NCBI GenBank assembly: GCA_963970005.1
Contig: CAXAMN010000004.1
Location: 260,989-324,988, forward strand
DNA: 64,000 bases
Source of the DNA: Durusdinium trenchii
Taxonomy: Eukaryota; Sar; Dinophyceae; Suessiales; Symbiodiniaceae
Direction: 5' to 3'
Shown: positions 45,233 to 57,994 of the stretch, piece by piece
How positions within the stretch are numbered: the stretch's first letter is position 1
Layout: every line of letters starts with the position of its first letter
The notes under the pieces: model-generated
What the model saw: only the letters and a program-made list of their open reading frames with translations
What the model was told of the DNA's origin: nothing
The model's database searches: none
Program-made: the position numbers and the translations under genes

Positions 45233-48147
45233 GAGCCGCGCGGCGCGGAGAAAGCGCGGAGCTTTATGCGAGGTTTGCTAGGATGGTTTGTTCGAGATAA
45301 AGAAGCCATGGGACTACTAACTTAAGACTTTAACTGTTAATTTTCAATGTTTCTCCCAGAGAAGAAGCATGATTCATGAGATTCAACACATGGGACGGCT
45401 TGAGATGTACCACAAGAGACTTTAAAGGACAAAAGGAGCGTCTCAGATCGGGTGTCTGGGTGTCTGGATGTGATCGGTTTTCTGGGTGTGAGCTGGGGAA
45501 CCTCCGGATTCGTTGGTGTTTCGAGAAGACCAAGACATTTCAACACCGAAATCCCTATCTTCCTTGAAGATCATGATCCCTCATCTAATGAGTTTAGTAC
45601 TGATTCCGTCCGGGTCCGAGACCCCCGAGTTTCGTTTTGAGTTTCGTATACTGATTCCTTTTTCTGCGCCGGGTCCGAACTGGCACATACACCCCTGCCC
45701 CTACCTCACATGAAAAACACGACTGGTCAACATTCTTGGACAAACAACTACTTCTTAGCCTCGAGATTTCTCGAGGCGGACGAGTCACTTTGGTTGTGAC
45801 TAGCAGCCTAGCAGTTTCACCGGTCAAAACCCTCTATAGTCACATGAAAAGGATGCTTGGCCTGTAAAATCTTCTAGCACTTTAAGCCCTCTTTCACTGA
45901 TTTCCCTTCTGAACATCTTCTCCCCTTTTGAGTTCGGTGGTCCTTCATGACCAACCAAACCCTTAAGCCCTCGGTCGCGTGATCGGGAGGCTTTGGGTTA
46001 AACAGTCGTGAGAAACCCCGTGACGGGCACAGGTCTGCCCGCCCTGACCGTCCGGACCTGGAGGAGAGTGAAACTGGATGTAAGGCCTTCCCTTCAAGTC
46101 TGGATACAATTGAAGCATCTAGATCAACTGGGAAGTGGTTCTGAAGTGAATCTTTGGGGAAACAAGGATGTGTTCACTGAATCTGACATGCATGGTTCAT
46201 CACGAGAAAAAACCAACCTTTTCTCGCCTGTGCAACAAGCTCTCATGTCCCAGGAGAAACAAACATGGAATTGTTAAGTCCTGTTCTTCCAATCCATTCC
46301 TAACCCAACCTCTGGAAGACCCCCAACTCAAGGGCATCACAGGGAATCCAGGTCTCCTGAAAATGCAATGCACGCGTCATCTTCTCGCGCGTTGGACGGT
46401 CGTGTCTTCTCCTTGATACGCGTCGCGAAAAACCTTCTTCGCACTTCGAGAACCTTGCTCCGCCCTCGCCGCCCCGTCGCGCTGCGTCAAGGCTGGGCGG
46501 TCAATCGTTAGCCGCGCTCCGCCTGCGACGCCTCCTTCGTGCCGACGGCAACGGCGTGACACTGCGCCGGGGCAAAACAGACCGGCCGGACTGGACGGGT
46601 TTTGGTGGCATGGGGCTTGTGGGGAGTGGTCCTGGTCTTTCTGAGGAGTGGGAGGATGAGTAGGAGTGTGTTGAGATCCGCAGGGTTAGACTGACTTATA
46701 TCAGATATGTCATTCATGATATTTCTCATGTGCATCAACACTTCCACAACTTTCCCAGAGTCTCTTCCAGCTTGTTACAGAAACATCCTCAGGAGCAAGG
46801 AAGCAAGTGGGGTGTGGTGGCATCAGAGACTTGGTAACCCGGTATTGTTCAACATGCTTGAGGATATGGAGGGTCAAGAAGGTTTTGGCGTGCGTCATGT
46901 TTGTGTGTTTAGTCCTGAATTCCTTCAAAGACACAGCCCAAAAAGGAACCCTTGAAAACGGGCTTCTTCAAGATGCGGAAGCGACGAGCGGAAACGACAG
47001 CACACTTTGGACACTCGACCCTCCAAAACATGTGCTTCTATGTTTTGGAACACGAACCACCACGAGTGTACAGGGACTCACCAACGCGCGTCTCAACTGC
47101 TTTCCATTGGTGATCAGCCGAAAGACAGGATGCGCGTTTGAAGAGGTCGGTCGGTCGAAAGGACATTCTGTGATCAGCAGCTCAAAGCTGAAACAGAAAG
47201 GACGTAGACAGAGTTGCTGTGTCTACGAAGAAGGAGATACAAGCAAAGCATACAATATGATGAACCATGATCCTTTTGACGCAGCCTTCACACTCAGTGG
47301 CTAATATGTTGTCCAGAGATGGATCCAAATGTCTTCAGGAACTCTTGCACATGCTTTGGTGAACGAGTTCAGGATGGAATCCCAAAAACTTTGCAAGCCA
47401 GACTGATTCCTCCGAAGCCCTTAGGATCTGGAAAGTCTACACTAATTCTGCCCCTCGTCGAGAAATCACCAGGCATTTTTGACCCTGGCCTTATGAATAA
47501 AGGTAATGTGCGTTCAGCAAACCTTTTAGTTTCCGAACACCCCGCTGACCCTGGCCTTATTGAGGCCAGAGATCTTCGAGCTTCGAACTCCAGCCAGGAC
47601 ACGCCTGTGCGGTGTACCTGGCTTTGAGCTCCGTCCAACATGATGGCCCCAAACCCAAACGGACTTCTTTCAGCAGAGAGATGCAAACAAAGACTTGGGA
47701 TCGCAAACACACACACAAAAAAACATAGACATCACAAAACAACACACGTTTTTTGTTCCTGGGATGCCCAAAAAACACACGTTGCTCCAAGAAAGGTGCC
47801 ACAAGTGGCACCTCCAGATGCTTCTGCATTCGAACGCTGCCAGGATCGCCCAGCGGTTGCGGTGCGCGGCGCGGCCGTTGGAGCCGCCCTCGGCCGTTGG
47901 AGCCGTGGGTGAAGGCAGGGTAGTGAGAAGTGGATGGTTCATAGGGAGAGGTGAAGTGAAGTGGTTGAGAAGAGCTCAGAAAACAATTGAAGAAAGGGCC
48001 AACGCAATCCAAAGCACATTGTTTGGAAAGTAAAGATGGTGGTTCTTCCCAGACGTTGCTATTTGTGATGATTTCTTGGATCGGTACATGCATCTTGAAA
48101 GCCAGGGGAAATCGACCCGCATGGGATGTTTGGAGCTGTCAGGTGAG
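45233..48147. other. NRPS intron; carrier-domain serine exon expected but not identified
   Basis: About 2.9 kb between the carrier helix and the condensation domain. A GC-rich stretch at 46390-46580 has good open frames on the minus strand but no family match. ORF-like sequence at 46807-47304 contains a WWHQRLGN string that recalls Copia pre-integrase boxes; I regard it as chance. No other structure stood out. Confidence 0.35.
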
Positions 48148-51100
48148 GCTCCAGCCACCTTCGAGCAAGAGCGCTTCTGGGTCATGGTCTGAAGCTCAGT
48201 GTGAAACGCTGGCAGGGTGCCACGTGGTCGCTGCCTGTCCAATTGCATTTAGGATGGCAAGTTGCATATGCGCAGCTAGGTTCTTTGATGTTTTTTGATG
48301 TTTTCGTGAGACATGAATGGTATGGACTTGCTTTTCTTGGACTGGTGCCTTGAGGAACAGATGCACGCCAGCAATCTGCATCTTGCCCAACTCAGTGTTG
48401 ACATACCAGGAGAGTACTCTTGATGCTGCTATGGCTGTGAGTTGTCAAGCAAGATCTTCTGTTTCTTTGGCAGCATTCCTGCCCAGTGGTTGGCAATTCT
48501 TCAAGGACTCCTTTATCGAATTGCAAAAGTTGGTGGAAATTACAGAATGTTCGACCCAGACAACATGCAAACCATGACTATGAACCCACTGTGGAGGACA
48601 CAAAATGGTGCTGGCACTGGCAGTACTGGGGTCTAAGGTATTCCATTCCCTTCGCCTACCGCTTGCGGGGGGAGCGCCTGGACGTGGATCGTCTCAGAAG
48701 AGCTTTGTGCTCGGTGCTTCGACGGCACGAGCTCCTGCGCACCCTTTTGAAGGAGGCCGAAGGCAGGGAGGGTTCCTCTGGGCTAACAGCTGGCTGTGCT
48801 TTTTTGGGCGTGGACCCGGTTCTTTTCTCTTCTGCCCGGTCCCTGTCAGCAGTGGAACAAAAATCAGTGCGTCCTTGTGAACCAGTGCATTAGTGCATGT
48901 GATTGCGGCCACCTTTTTTCTTAAGGGCGCAGTTGACGACAAAGATCTGTAGTAGTGCTTGGTAGTGTCAGTAGGTCAGTAGTGTAATGTAAATCTCACT
49001 TCCAACAAATCTAGTTGCTCTGAATTGGGTACGCGACGCTTGTCGGCCCTGAAGATGAAGAAGCGAAATCCCCAAAGTAGTCAATCAACAATAAGCAAAC
49101 CTTGGAACAAATACAAACATGCTGGGAGGTGTTGGTGAGGAAAGCGCCCACTGCTGAACTTTTGGCGGTCGAAAAGCAGGTGCCAGCTCATTCGATTGAA
49201 GGTCCTTTGGTTTGTATGGCTTTGCACCGACTGGGCGGGAATGGTGCACAAGGTGGTTAGATCCAGTCATTGGTCCCCCATTTTTTCTAAGTCAATACGG
49301 GGGAAGTGGACCAAGGATTAAGGGATGGGACGCTGATGTCCACCACAGACCGGTTCAGCTCGGCCAGCTGGGTGGAGAAACTCCTTCGCTTCGCCAGGTG
49401 GCCAACTACTCCAGCATGCGGTGGACTCTGAGCCTCTCGGCGTCCTTTCTGCTTGGGATGCCTTGTGAAAGCTGAGTGTTTTTTCTTTTTTCGCGGCCCC
49501 AATCTTCGGGAAGAGAGAAAGAAACAGCAAGCCTGTTTATGGCCTTCTATGCACATAGAAGTACAACACTTTCAACCTCTTGCTCACACTTTCTTTAACG
49601 AGTACATTGCCATAGCCGTGAGACAAGCCCTTCCCATTGGGATGAGTGGAGCCCTAATAGGGGGTCCCTGAAATCGGGGGGCTCCAAAATAGGGTCACCT
49701 GGAAAGAGTTTCAAAACCAAAAAGTAATCCAGGAAAAATTTGTATAAAATCCTTTATTAAACTCGTATCAAAAATGCAAAAAACCTCCAGATCGAAGGGG
49801 TCTTCCTTTTCCCCTACAAAAACCTTCATTAGAATAGTGATTCTTCAGTAGACTATAACAGCTAAAGCTTTCGAAAGGTGATGTCGCTGTGCCATGCGGT
49901 GTTGCATGACCTCGGTGGCAAGTGCGTTTGCGTGAGTCCGTGCCATTATGGGAAGGAAAGCCTGCTGGTGTAAGCGCGGCGTGGAGTTTTGGGGAACCTA
50001 ATTAAAAAAACTACCCCCAAAATCGACCGTGTTGGTAGTTTAGTAGCGGTTTGATAGGGCGGCAATTTAAAACCAAATATAAACCGAATTTAGGCGTTCG
50101 GACGTTGTGTTTTTTTAATTGGGGAGTGTTTATTAATAGGTACTCGGGATTAATTAGTCAAGGATTGCCAGCGGCTGGATCCACATCCACGACTTTCGAG
50201 AGATGGAGGTGAAGGTGTGTGACGAGCAGCGGCAGGCCAGGGTGAAACGTGGGGGTCGTCAATGAATATATTGGAGTTCACTCCAGTCTTATGAGTTGGT
50301 GGAGGGCTTACCACAGCTAGGTATTTCAGGTATTTGGCCGGCAGGAAGGTATAACAAGTTGCACCTACCAAAGTCTACTGAAAACAGCTTTTCCATGCTT
50401 TTCCAAAAGCAAATGCATCTACAACAAGGGGAAGGTTGGATGTTGGACTGCCGAATACTTCTTCGCTGACATGACGAGAGCTAACCAAGAACCAAGCCGA
50501 GAAGGACAAACTGCACTACAGTAGAAATCAGTAGAATAAAGGAACTAGCGAAGCAGGAAACTAGGATACATGAAATAAGCCACAGGAGCTAAGAATGCGA
50601 AGCCTCAGCTGTGAAGGTGAAGGTTGGAAGTGAAGGGACTGCTCTTCAAAGAGCTTGATTCTTTCAAAGCAAAACAGCTAGAACAGCAAACCTGGTAGAC
50701 TCTTGGGAATAGCCTTTTTTTTCTCCCGCAAAGAAATCAGTAGATGCCAAGTGCTGATGAAGGAGGAGTGTCAGTGCAACTAAACATGAAGACTGCATGT
50801 GGTATGTACTCGTAGAACTAGAGTGGTAATGCCTTTTTGTGATGGTTTGAACAGTGTTCATGTTGGTTTGCAGGCCTCTGTTGGCTTGAGGTCCTTCTCC
50901 TTGAGGACATGGCAGCGGGTTTTGACCTTTCCCAGAGCTTCTTGGGTGCACCGATGACCGCCCGAGCGTTCACATGACCGCGGAAGAATGACCCGAAGAT
51001 TTAAGATCGATGGTCAATGATGGTCAATGGATATCCGTCTCCACTCAATGCTGAGATTGAAGCACATTGAAGACATATTTCTGGTTGGAAAGACTGGAAA

Positions 51101-54100
51101 TCCAGGTCTCATCGGCCCGAGGCCCTATTCGCATTCGCGTGATTCGTCAGATGACGGAAGGCGATGAGGAGATTCTGCCACTGGGCCTGCATGCGATGAC
51201 TGGGACTCTCTCAACATCCATCAATCCAATCCAAAGATGCAACATGAAGAAGATTCCAGTTTGAGTGTGTTTGACCAGGCAAAGAGCAGGTTTTGCTGCG
51301 CCAGATCTAAGTTCCATATGGTTTTATCGTGATCCTCAAGTTCTTATAGGTCGTATCCAATCGATAGGTCAATCCTATACAACCAAATCAATATCACCAG
51401 GGGCCTAAAAGACCTTTAGGCAACAGGGTTGTTCAACCACTGTGGCTAGTCATATCTTGGCAGAGCAGTGCTTACCCACTTAGACCATCATGCCTCAACT
51501 CAGACCGTTTGTATAGGCTATAGGCTATAGACCACCAGCCTCGGGCATTTGACCTTGCCCGGTGCTGGCATTTTCCCGCACAACAGCGTGCGACTGCAAA
51601 GAGCACGGCGGCAGATGCACCGATGCACCTAACCATCAGATACACTGGATGCAGCTGCTGCACCACTGCTCGTGTGTTCGAGTCGCGCTGAAAAAACGGC
51701 GACCAATCCATTGAGATCAAGATCCGTCTTTGGCTTTTAATTCGTGCCCTGACACCGACACACCCAGTCCTAGGCTGAAGGGCTTCGTGGGGTTGCTTGG
51801 GCTAGACAGCCTTTAGGTAAAATCTCAGTCAGTGCGGTGCAGCAAGGCTCATGAGTTGACAAACTCACCGCAATGTTTTTAGCCTCCACATGACCCTCCA
51901 TGTTTGGATCTCTTGGGTCTCACTGACAGCAATGATAGAGAATGCGCCAAGACATGTTTCATTGCAATCTCGTTCTATTTTGCCAAAAGCCGGACCAGGA
52001 TACGTCCGTGGCGGTGTGTCAGTTTCGCGCTGATATGGCCCAGACCCCCCTGATCCCTCGCGCCCAAACATACTCAGAAGTTGTGGGGTTGGCTAAGCAT
52101 CTTCTACATGCAAGCCAGACATCTAAACAAGCCAGCGTGTGCAAGGAAATGCCGGCTCACCCAATGCTGAAACAGCTGAGGCAGCAGATCATGGAACGGC
52201 AAAGCAGATCTGCTTTAGCCGTGGTAGAAAATTTGTCAAGAAGACCAGCCTGGCTGAGATGATGAAGCCCTAGCGATCCAAGTACCTTCTCAGAAGGTGA
52301 TTGGAGACACTCCAATGTAACGTAGGTTTTGAGGGTCCAAGTACCTTCTGAGAAGGTACTTGGATCCCTAGGGAAGGCACCCTTGCCTAAATGTGCACCT
52401 GGCTGCTTGGACCTGATGCATCATATCCTTGAACCTCCCAAAGGTCAAGGCGAGGCAAAGCCTCCTCTACGGGAGAACCTCCGCCCCAAATACCGACCTC
52501 AAGCTTACTGAATGCATCGGAGCAGCTATGGCCAAGCCTTTGAGGTCGACTTGCCGGTGGATATCGCCCCTCTTGTGCCCCAGGGCGAAGCCAGAAACTG
52601 TCACGCCACGCCATGGCCCACATGGCGCTGCCAGGAGCGCTGCCTTGCAGACGGCCATCTGCGATCGCATTGGGGCGCAGGCTTCGATGGGAGTTGTTCT
52701 GCCCGAGCTCCTATTCCCCTGTTGCCAAAGGGCAACCGAGGAGTGTCGCGGAACGTTCAAGGTCGCTTAGTCTTTAAGTAGGAGACAGGAGACAGCGGGA
52801 GACAGCGCCCCTGCTTAGGCATGAGGCCATAGGCCCGCATTGGCTCTCTCTTGAGGACGGGAAAGCAGGGATGGTGCTCGAGTGCTCGAAAGCACGTGAG
52901 CGCGTGAAAGTACTGGCGATCATTTGACTATAGTGTTGTCCTCTCAGGCTTTAAACGGGGCGTCCATCAGTCGATTGGTCGTGGACATGGAGTGGTGGAC
53001 CCGTGGTCGAATGGCGACGGCTATGTGACGGCTCACCTCTATGGCTCAGCCATCAGGCCACTACGTACTGCCACCCACGCCGCCGAGCAATCTATGCCAC
53101 GAGGTGCCAAGGCGTTGGCCCTTCTGCCTGAGGTTGTGCCAAGGCCAACCTGCTCTACGCCGTTTTTCCCACCATGACGCCTGTCTGCGCCACCTGCGGG
53201 AGAACGCCTCCACTGACCACCACGGCGCATGGGGCTCACACGTGGAAAGGTCGCTCCAACGCCCTTCTAAGCATGGTGGCGGGCAGTGAGGCTTGAGCCA
53301 ACCCCATATCTCCCGCCACGACGACATGCATCGACCTTCCCACCCAAGTGCAGTTCCACACTCCGCGGTTCCGCGGTTCCGCCCTTTCGTTTTCCAGAAA
53401 CAGGAGGAGTGCATCGTTCCCGGAACATGGCCAATTCTTGTCATCGTTCCAAAGTCGATACTTGACACCCCATCCGTATCTTTGCACCATGGGGCTCCAC
53501 CGCTGCCATGGCCGATCTAAGGCTCTATGTGAATGTGCATCATGTGGCCTTTGATGGTGGATCCTTGAGATACTTTCAGCGCGATCTGTGGGCCTTTTAC
53601 GAGGTGCGAAGCTGCGGAGCTGCGGCGGGATTTGCTCGAAAGCGGGATGTACCACAATCCTTGAACGCGAACTGAACTGAAGGCAAATTCAGGCTCCAGA
53701 TGACTGCGGCGCGAGACATTGGAATTTTGACCCCCGACACAATATTATGTGGGTCATTGACATTGATTGCTCCATCTCTCTCTATATATATATACATATT
53801 ACACTTGGATTGAGAGTAGATGGCACAGACCCCAAGTGGTGGTTTATATGGACCCTCACCTAAAGGACATCATGGGGTTTGCGCCATCTACTCTGAAACT
53901 ATACACGAAAGAAGAACTCCTTGGATTTCACCTTGTTGGACGAGGACCTTGCGCTGCCGCCCCTGCCTTCGCTGCTGGCCTCTTCGCTTTCGCGCCAGCA
54001 GCGCCAGCAGCGCGGGAGCGAAAGCGGCGCCCAGCTCGTGGTGATGATGGAACGCTTGAAGGCCAAACGGCGTTGGGGGGGGAAGAAGCTGACTGTAGGA

Positions 54101-57100
54101 GGGGAGGGTGATGGAACGCGACGCGTACAAGCTGTGAGGTCGCAAGTCTCAGATAATTTTTGTTGGTCTTCTGAAAGGAGGGTGCATTTGAGAGGAATAT
54201 TTGTTGTTCTTTATTCTGCATGGGCCCGGGCTTAGTTTTTTGCTAACTTTTGGTATTTTTGGTGGTATTTGGTAGCTTCCCTGGCTTCTGGCTCTTGACT
54301 TCTGCGGCTTCTGGTTTCTACAACTTTTGTCTTTTTCGTGGCTTCTGTCGCTTTCCTGAACTACACTCTTTAGTGGTGCTTCCAGGTTTGGAATCATTGC
54401 CACTTGTCAGCGTCCAACCAGCAACACCCGATGTAATGCTGATATTTGGCACCATTTGTCAAGCACTTCCGAGTGAAGATCCCTCCATTTTCTGCCATTG
54501 TTAGAGGAATCATGCCTTCAGATCGACCTATCCCAGCCGCAGGGCTGCACCTTCCAACTGCAGCTGCCCAGAGCTGCCCCTGGCCGTGGAGCCCCACAGC
54601 GCTGGACCTCCTTCGCCCCGGCAGAGCCGGTGCGGCGCCTGGCGCAGCAGGAGGGTGTGACAGAATTCACCGTCCTGCTGGCGGCCTATGGGGCACTTTT
54701 GGGGCGATGCTGTCAGCAAAAGGACCTCGTCATTGGCATCCCGGTCTCCCGGAGGCCGGGAGTCACTGAACTGTTGCAGGTCTCGAGTCACCAGAAACCT
54801 GACATGACGGCGCTGAACTGGACTTCGGCGTGACGAGAGTGGCGATGGGGAGGCCGTTTTTGGGTTTAAAAGAGGTGGACAGGACCAGCAGTGCTTCACG
54901 GCATGAGGCAGAAACTGTGCGATCTGCGACCCCAATACAGCAAATGATTATAGACATGTGATCAATGAGATAACACGAGGTGCCCACCTAGTGGCGGTCC
55001 GGAAGAACGCTCACCGGCTCACCCCCGGTTTCTGGCATAGCTGAAACATTTCAACCTTTTGCAACAGGCACAGCTATGATGGCACCGAGCAGATGGTGGG
55101 TTGCTTTGTGAACACCAGTCTGGTGCGGGTGTGCCTCACTGAGCAGCATCACGCACTCTCCTTCCGTTCGATCCTAGGCGCCGCACCGCCCCGATTTCCG
55201 CGTTTCTCGGTGCTGCCGGTGATTTCTTCGTGTTTCTCGTTGTGATCTCGCGTGGTTGGTGCCGTTTTTGTTGCGGTTGAGGTGTTGTGGTGAGTGTGGG
55301 GGGGAGAGGATCACAGTGGTCCGGCCAATGCCGAGACGTCATCCCATGCGACAGTGAAAGCAGCGATCGAACTCAGGGTCGTCCCCAGGTGATGAAAAGG
55401 GGCCAACGAGCCGTTGGAGAGTGGACTCAACACACGAGTTGCCATGTGCTGGAGTGTCCAAAAATTCCAAAACACGCCTCCTTCCTTTGGCGTTTTGCCT
55501 TTTTTATCTCTTACTTCTCCTCGCATTTCGAGACCATGCCACCCATAATGGCAAAGCTGCGCACAAACTAGTAACTAGAAGATCTTACTAGGAAGACATG
55601 AAACTCAACATGTCGTTTCTTACTTGTTTTCCCTCCGGTTGTTCCTTTGAGTTGTGTGGTCTTCATTCCAGGCCCTGGAGCAGCCCTGGCCCTACCCTAC
55701 CCGTCCGAAACGGTACGAGACTCGGCCAGGGCAAGTGCAGAAGCAACTTTTGGCTGCCTTGCAGACTTCACACGTTCCCTTCCAGAAGCTCTTGCAAGAG
55801 TTGCGCCCAGAGGCGATGATGCATGATCCAGCAGTTCCATGGACCATCATGGACCTCTTGGTGAGTCCTGGAAGATGATGGTTCTGACCTTGCACTGAAG
55901 TCACCTGGAATCTGACGGAAAACCGCAAGATTATCGATGGGAACAGTCCGGAATACATCGGGTATTCTCCTGTTTGGAAGTCCCGGTGTCTGGTAGCTCA
56001 TAACTTTTAGGTGACATGAGGCAAAACGGACCATCTGGGATCGAAGGACAGTCAGAGTTCCAAACTGATCGCGGTGCAGGGGACCTCTGAGCTGCAGACG
56101 ATGTTTGATGTCCACGAAGAGGCGTTTCAACCTGAGGAGCGGCCACAACCGTCGGAAAGGGGCCCAATGGGAAGAGTCTGGGAGAGAGGAGCAGCAAGGA
56201 TGCCAGAAAAACTGGGCTTTGGAAACCGGTTTCAAAGGCGCGAACCATCGCCCTAGCCTTTGAGATTTGACTCTTTTTCGGTAGATCAAATCAGTGAACT
56301 GTTCATCCAGACTTCTTTGCACAGTTGGGGATCGGTTTCCCCCGCCATTTCCCACCTGAGTCGTTGAGTCGCCCGAACCAACGGACTCTCGCCTCGTGCG
56401 ACCACCAACACGGATTTCTTGCGCTCTGCAGCGCCCCTCGATGCGCAGCGCTCTCCTCGGTGCGCTCGGGTGCGTTCGTGAGGTCGCCAGGGGCGTCGTC
56501 TCGCAACCCTGGAGTCTCACTCACCTGGACGTCAAGCAAGACGCCAAGTGCCTCGTCGGGCGGAAGAAGACTTCGCCAGAACCGATCCGGGCCACCGCGT
56601 CGGAAGGGTGGTTTCGATCCTTGGAAAGCTAAGGCATGTGGTGTTTTGATTTGGGGGGGCAGAGGACCTGGGGGTCTGGGGTCCAAAGGTGAGCTCCGAT
56701 GACTGTGCTGCGAAATATGCGACATGGATCAAGTTGGTAGTGGTTCATTCAGTTTGCAAGAGAGCTCCAACCATGGGTCTCTCACAAGCCTGAACTGGTG
56801 GAGGAAACTGAGGACACCTGAAGCACCTCAACAATCCGCTTCCTTTTGGCACCATGCTTTTCTGGTTGTTGAGAGATGTGGGTTCGTGTGGGTCCGGATG
56901 CATCAACGAGGTTTGAGCTGTCGCTGGATTTGGTGAGATCACGACGCTTCGATGGATACAAAGGCCGACGGAAAATCTCACGAGAGAGACCGCGAGAGAG
57001 TGTGTGTGAAAGCGATGTTGGGATATGAGGTGGCGGGAGTATACTAGTATTTTGAACGCTGGAAGATGGGGACATCAAAAGGGAACTGAAATGCAGGAAG

Positions 57101-57439
57101 ATCGGTCCCTGCAGGAGTTTCAACCACGTGGTTGGAACAACATCTGATTGATGTGAGACATCTTTCTCCATCCCAAATCAGGAGATGCAGTGCCGAAACA
57201 AGGCAACCCTAGACCATTCCCAATCCTTCACCACTGCGCTCTGGTCTCACCAGACGAACCTTTCAATTCCCCACAACCGTGTTCCCACCAGCATCACCAT
57301 TCCCACCGCCCTCGCAGCTCTGTGGGAGCTCCGCGACGGCTGCGGGGAGTGGCTGGCCGCACAGTGGGCGGAGCTGCTGACGGAGCTCCACGTGGAGCTG
57401 AAGCCTTGGACCTGGCTCGCGCCCAGCGAAAGGCGCCGG
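48148..57439 (+). CDS. NRPS condensation domain of module 2, about nine exons
   Basis: Forms the peptide bond between carrier-bound donor and acceptor. 48148-48186: TFEQERFWVM (motif C1, S-x-A-Q-x-R-L-W). 48638-48761: YSIPFAYRLRG, VLRRHELLRTLL (C2, RHExLRT). 51106-about 51180: GPIRIRVIRQ (tentative). 53522-53603: LYVNVHHVAFDGGSLR (C3; HHxxxDG complete, including the catalytic second His), LWAFYE. 53945-about 54020: DLALPPLPSLL (tentative). About 54543-54779: LAQQEGVTEFTVLLAAYGAL, KDLVIGIPVSRR (C4). 55093-about 55143: MVGCFVNTSLVRV (C5). About 55671-55860: LQTSHVPFQKLLQELRP (C6-C7). About 57316-57439: WLAAQWAELLTEL, WTWLAPSERRRW (linker). Donors at 48187, 53604, 54780 and 55861 are GT. The piece between C2 and C3 and the fold's last strands are incomplete. 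The domain looks catalytically competent. Confidence 0.85.
51942..52262 (+). CDS. Uncharacterised open frame in NRPS intron, possible retroelement scrap
   Basis: About 106 codons with ordinary amino-acid composition, including HPMLKQLRQQIMERQSRSAL near the C-terminus. I recognise no domain. It does not fit any part of the NRPS fold and ends in TGA well before the next NRPS exon. It may be a fragment of a retroelement or a chance frame. Confidence 0.25.
   Translation: MRQDMFHCNLVLFCQKPDQDTSVAVCQFRADMAQTPLIPRAQTYSEVVGLAKHLLHASQTSKQASVCKEMPAHPMLKQLRQQIMERQSRSALAVVENLSRRPAWLR
52337..52363. repeat. 27-bp near-perfect palindrome (13-nt arms, 1-nt centre)
   Basis: CCAAGTACCTTCT is followed by G and then AGAAGGTACTTGG. 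A diverged relative of the same palindrome lies about 60 bp upstream (about 52278-52300, CCAAGTACCTTCT-C-AGAAGGT). The pair could form hairpins or a cruciform. No coding role. Confidence 0.85.
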
Positions 57440-57994
57440 TGGCGAGCCGGAGGGCGAGCGGAGGGGCGGGCCGTTGTGGTTTGGGGGCGGGTTGGTATCG
57501 CAAAAACCCAACTCATGCTACGGGATGCTACGGGTAACCTTTGATCCTGGTCTTCCGAATGTTGGACATCATGAGATCTCACGGAGTCACCTGGACCACG
57601 GTCACCTACTAGTGATGGCCTCCAACCTACCACCAATGCCACCAAGTTCCATATGAGGAACTTTCAGAGCCCTCTGTGACCGTCTGGCGGTGGCTTCCAT
57701 CTGACGCAACCTCCGCTCCATCTCCGCTCCATCTCGCTCCATCTCCTGCCGAACTCGTGCTGGTGGATGATAGCTACGGTTTAGAAGATTGGCACCTCAG
57801 AACTCAGAACTGAAAGAATGCCACCTCACGGACTGTCCCACCGTCGAACACCACCACCAGTGCCATCAATACCCATTATCCCACCTACTACGCCACCGAA
57901 ATCGACGGCGTGCTGGCCTTGGTCGCCGTGTCTCGGGGCCACAAGGCGCCAGCTGCACGAGGGTTGCGTGGGCTCCTCTGTGCCGTTGCCACAG

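Larger units (their letters stand above)
48762..53521. other. Long NRPS intron region with one tentative exon and repeats
   Basis: Only 51106-about 51180 looks like condensation-domain coding sequence. A 107-codon open frame (51942-52262) is listed separately, and a 27-bp palindrome is at 52337-52363. The 49640-49700 sequence (GGGTCCCTGAAAT, CTCCAAAATAGGGTCACC) belongs to the same dispersed family as 21745-21805 and 42385-42450. Confidence 0.4.

Noticed and set aside
45933-45947. FGGPS as the missing carrier-protein serine motif
   Set aside because: No acceptor of the AG|G type in the needed phase, TGA follows at once, and the flanks do not look like a carrier helix.
46807-46890. WWHQRLGNPVLF resembling a Copia pre-integrase box
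   Set aside because: Only a few residues match; no zinc finger, integrase or RT is nearby in any frame.
55768-56520. Minus-strand frame of 250 codons
   Set aside because: No domain, and it overlaps the antisense of an NRPS exon that has clear family motifs on the + strand.
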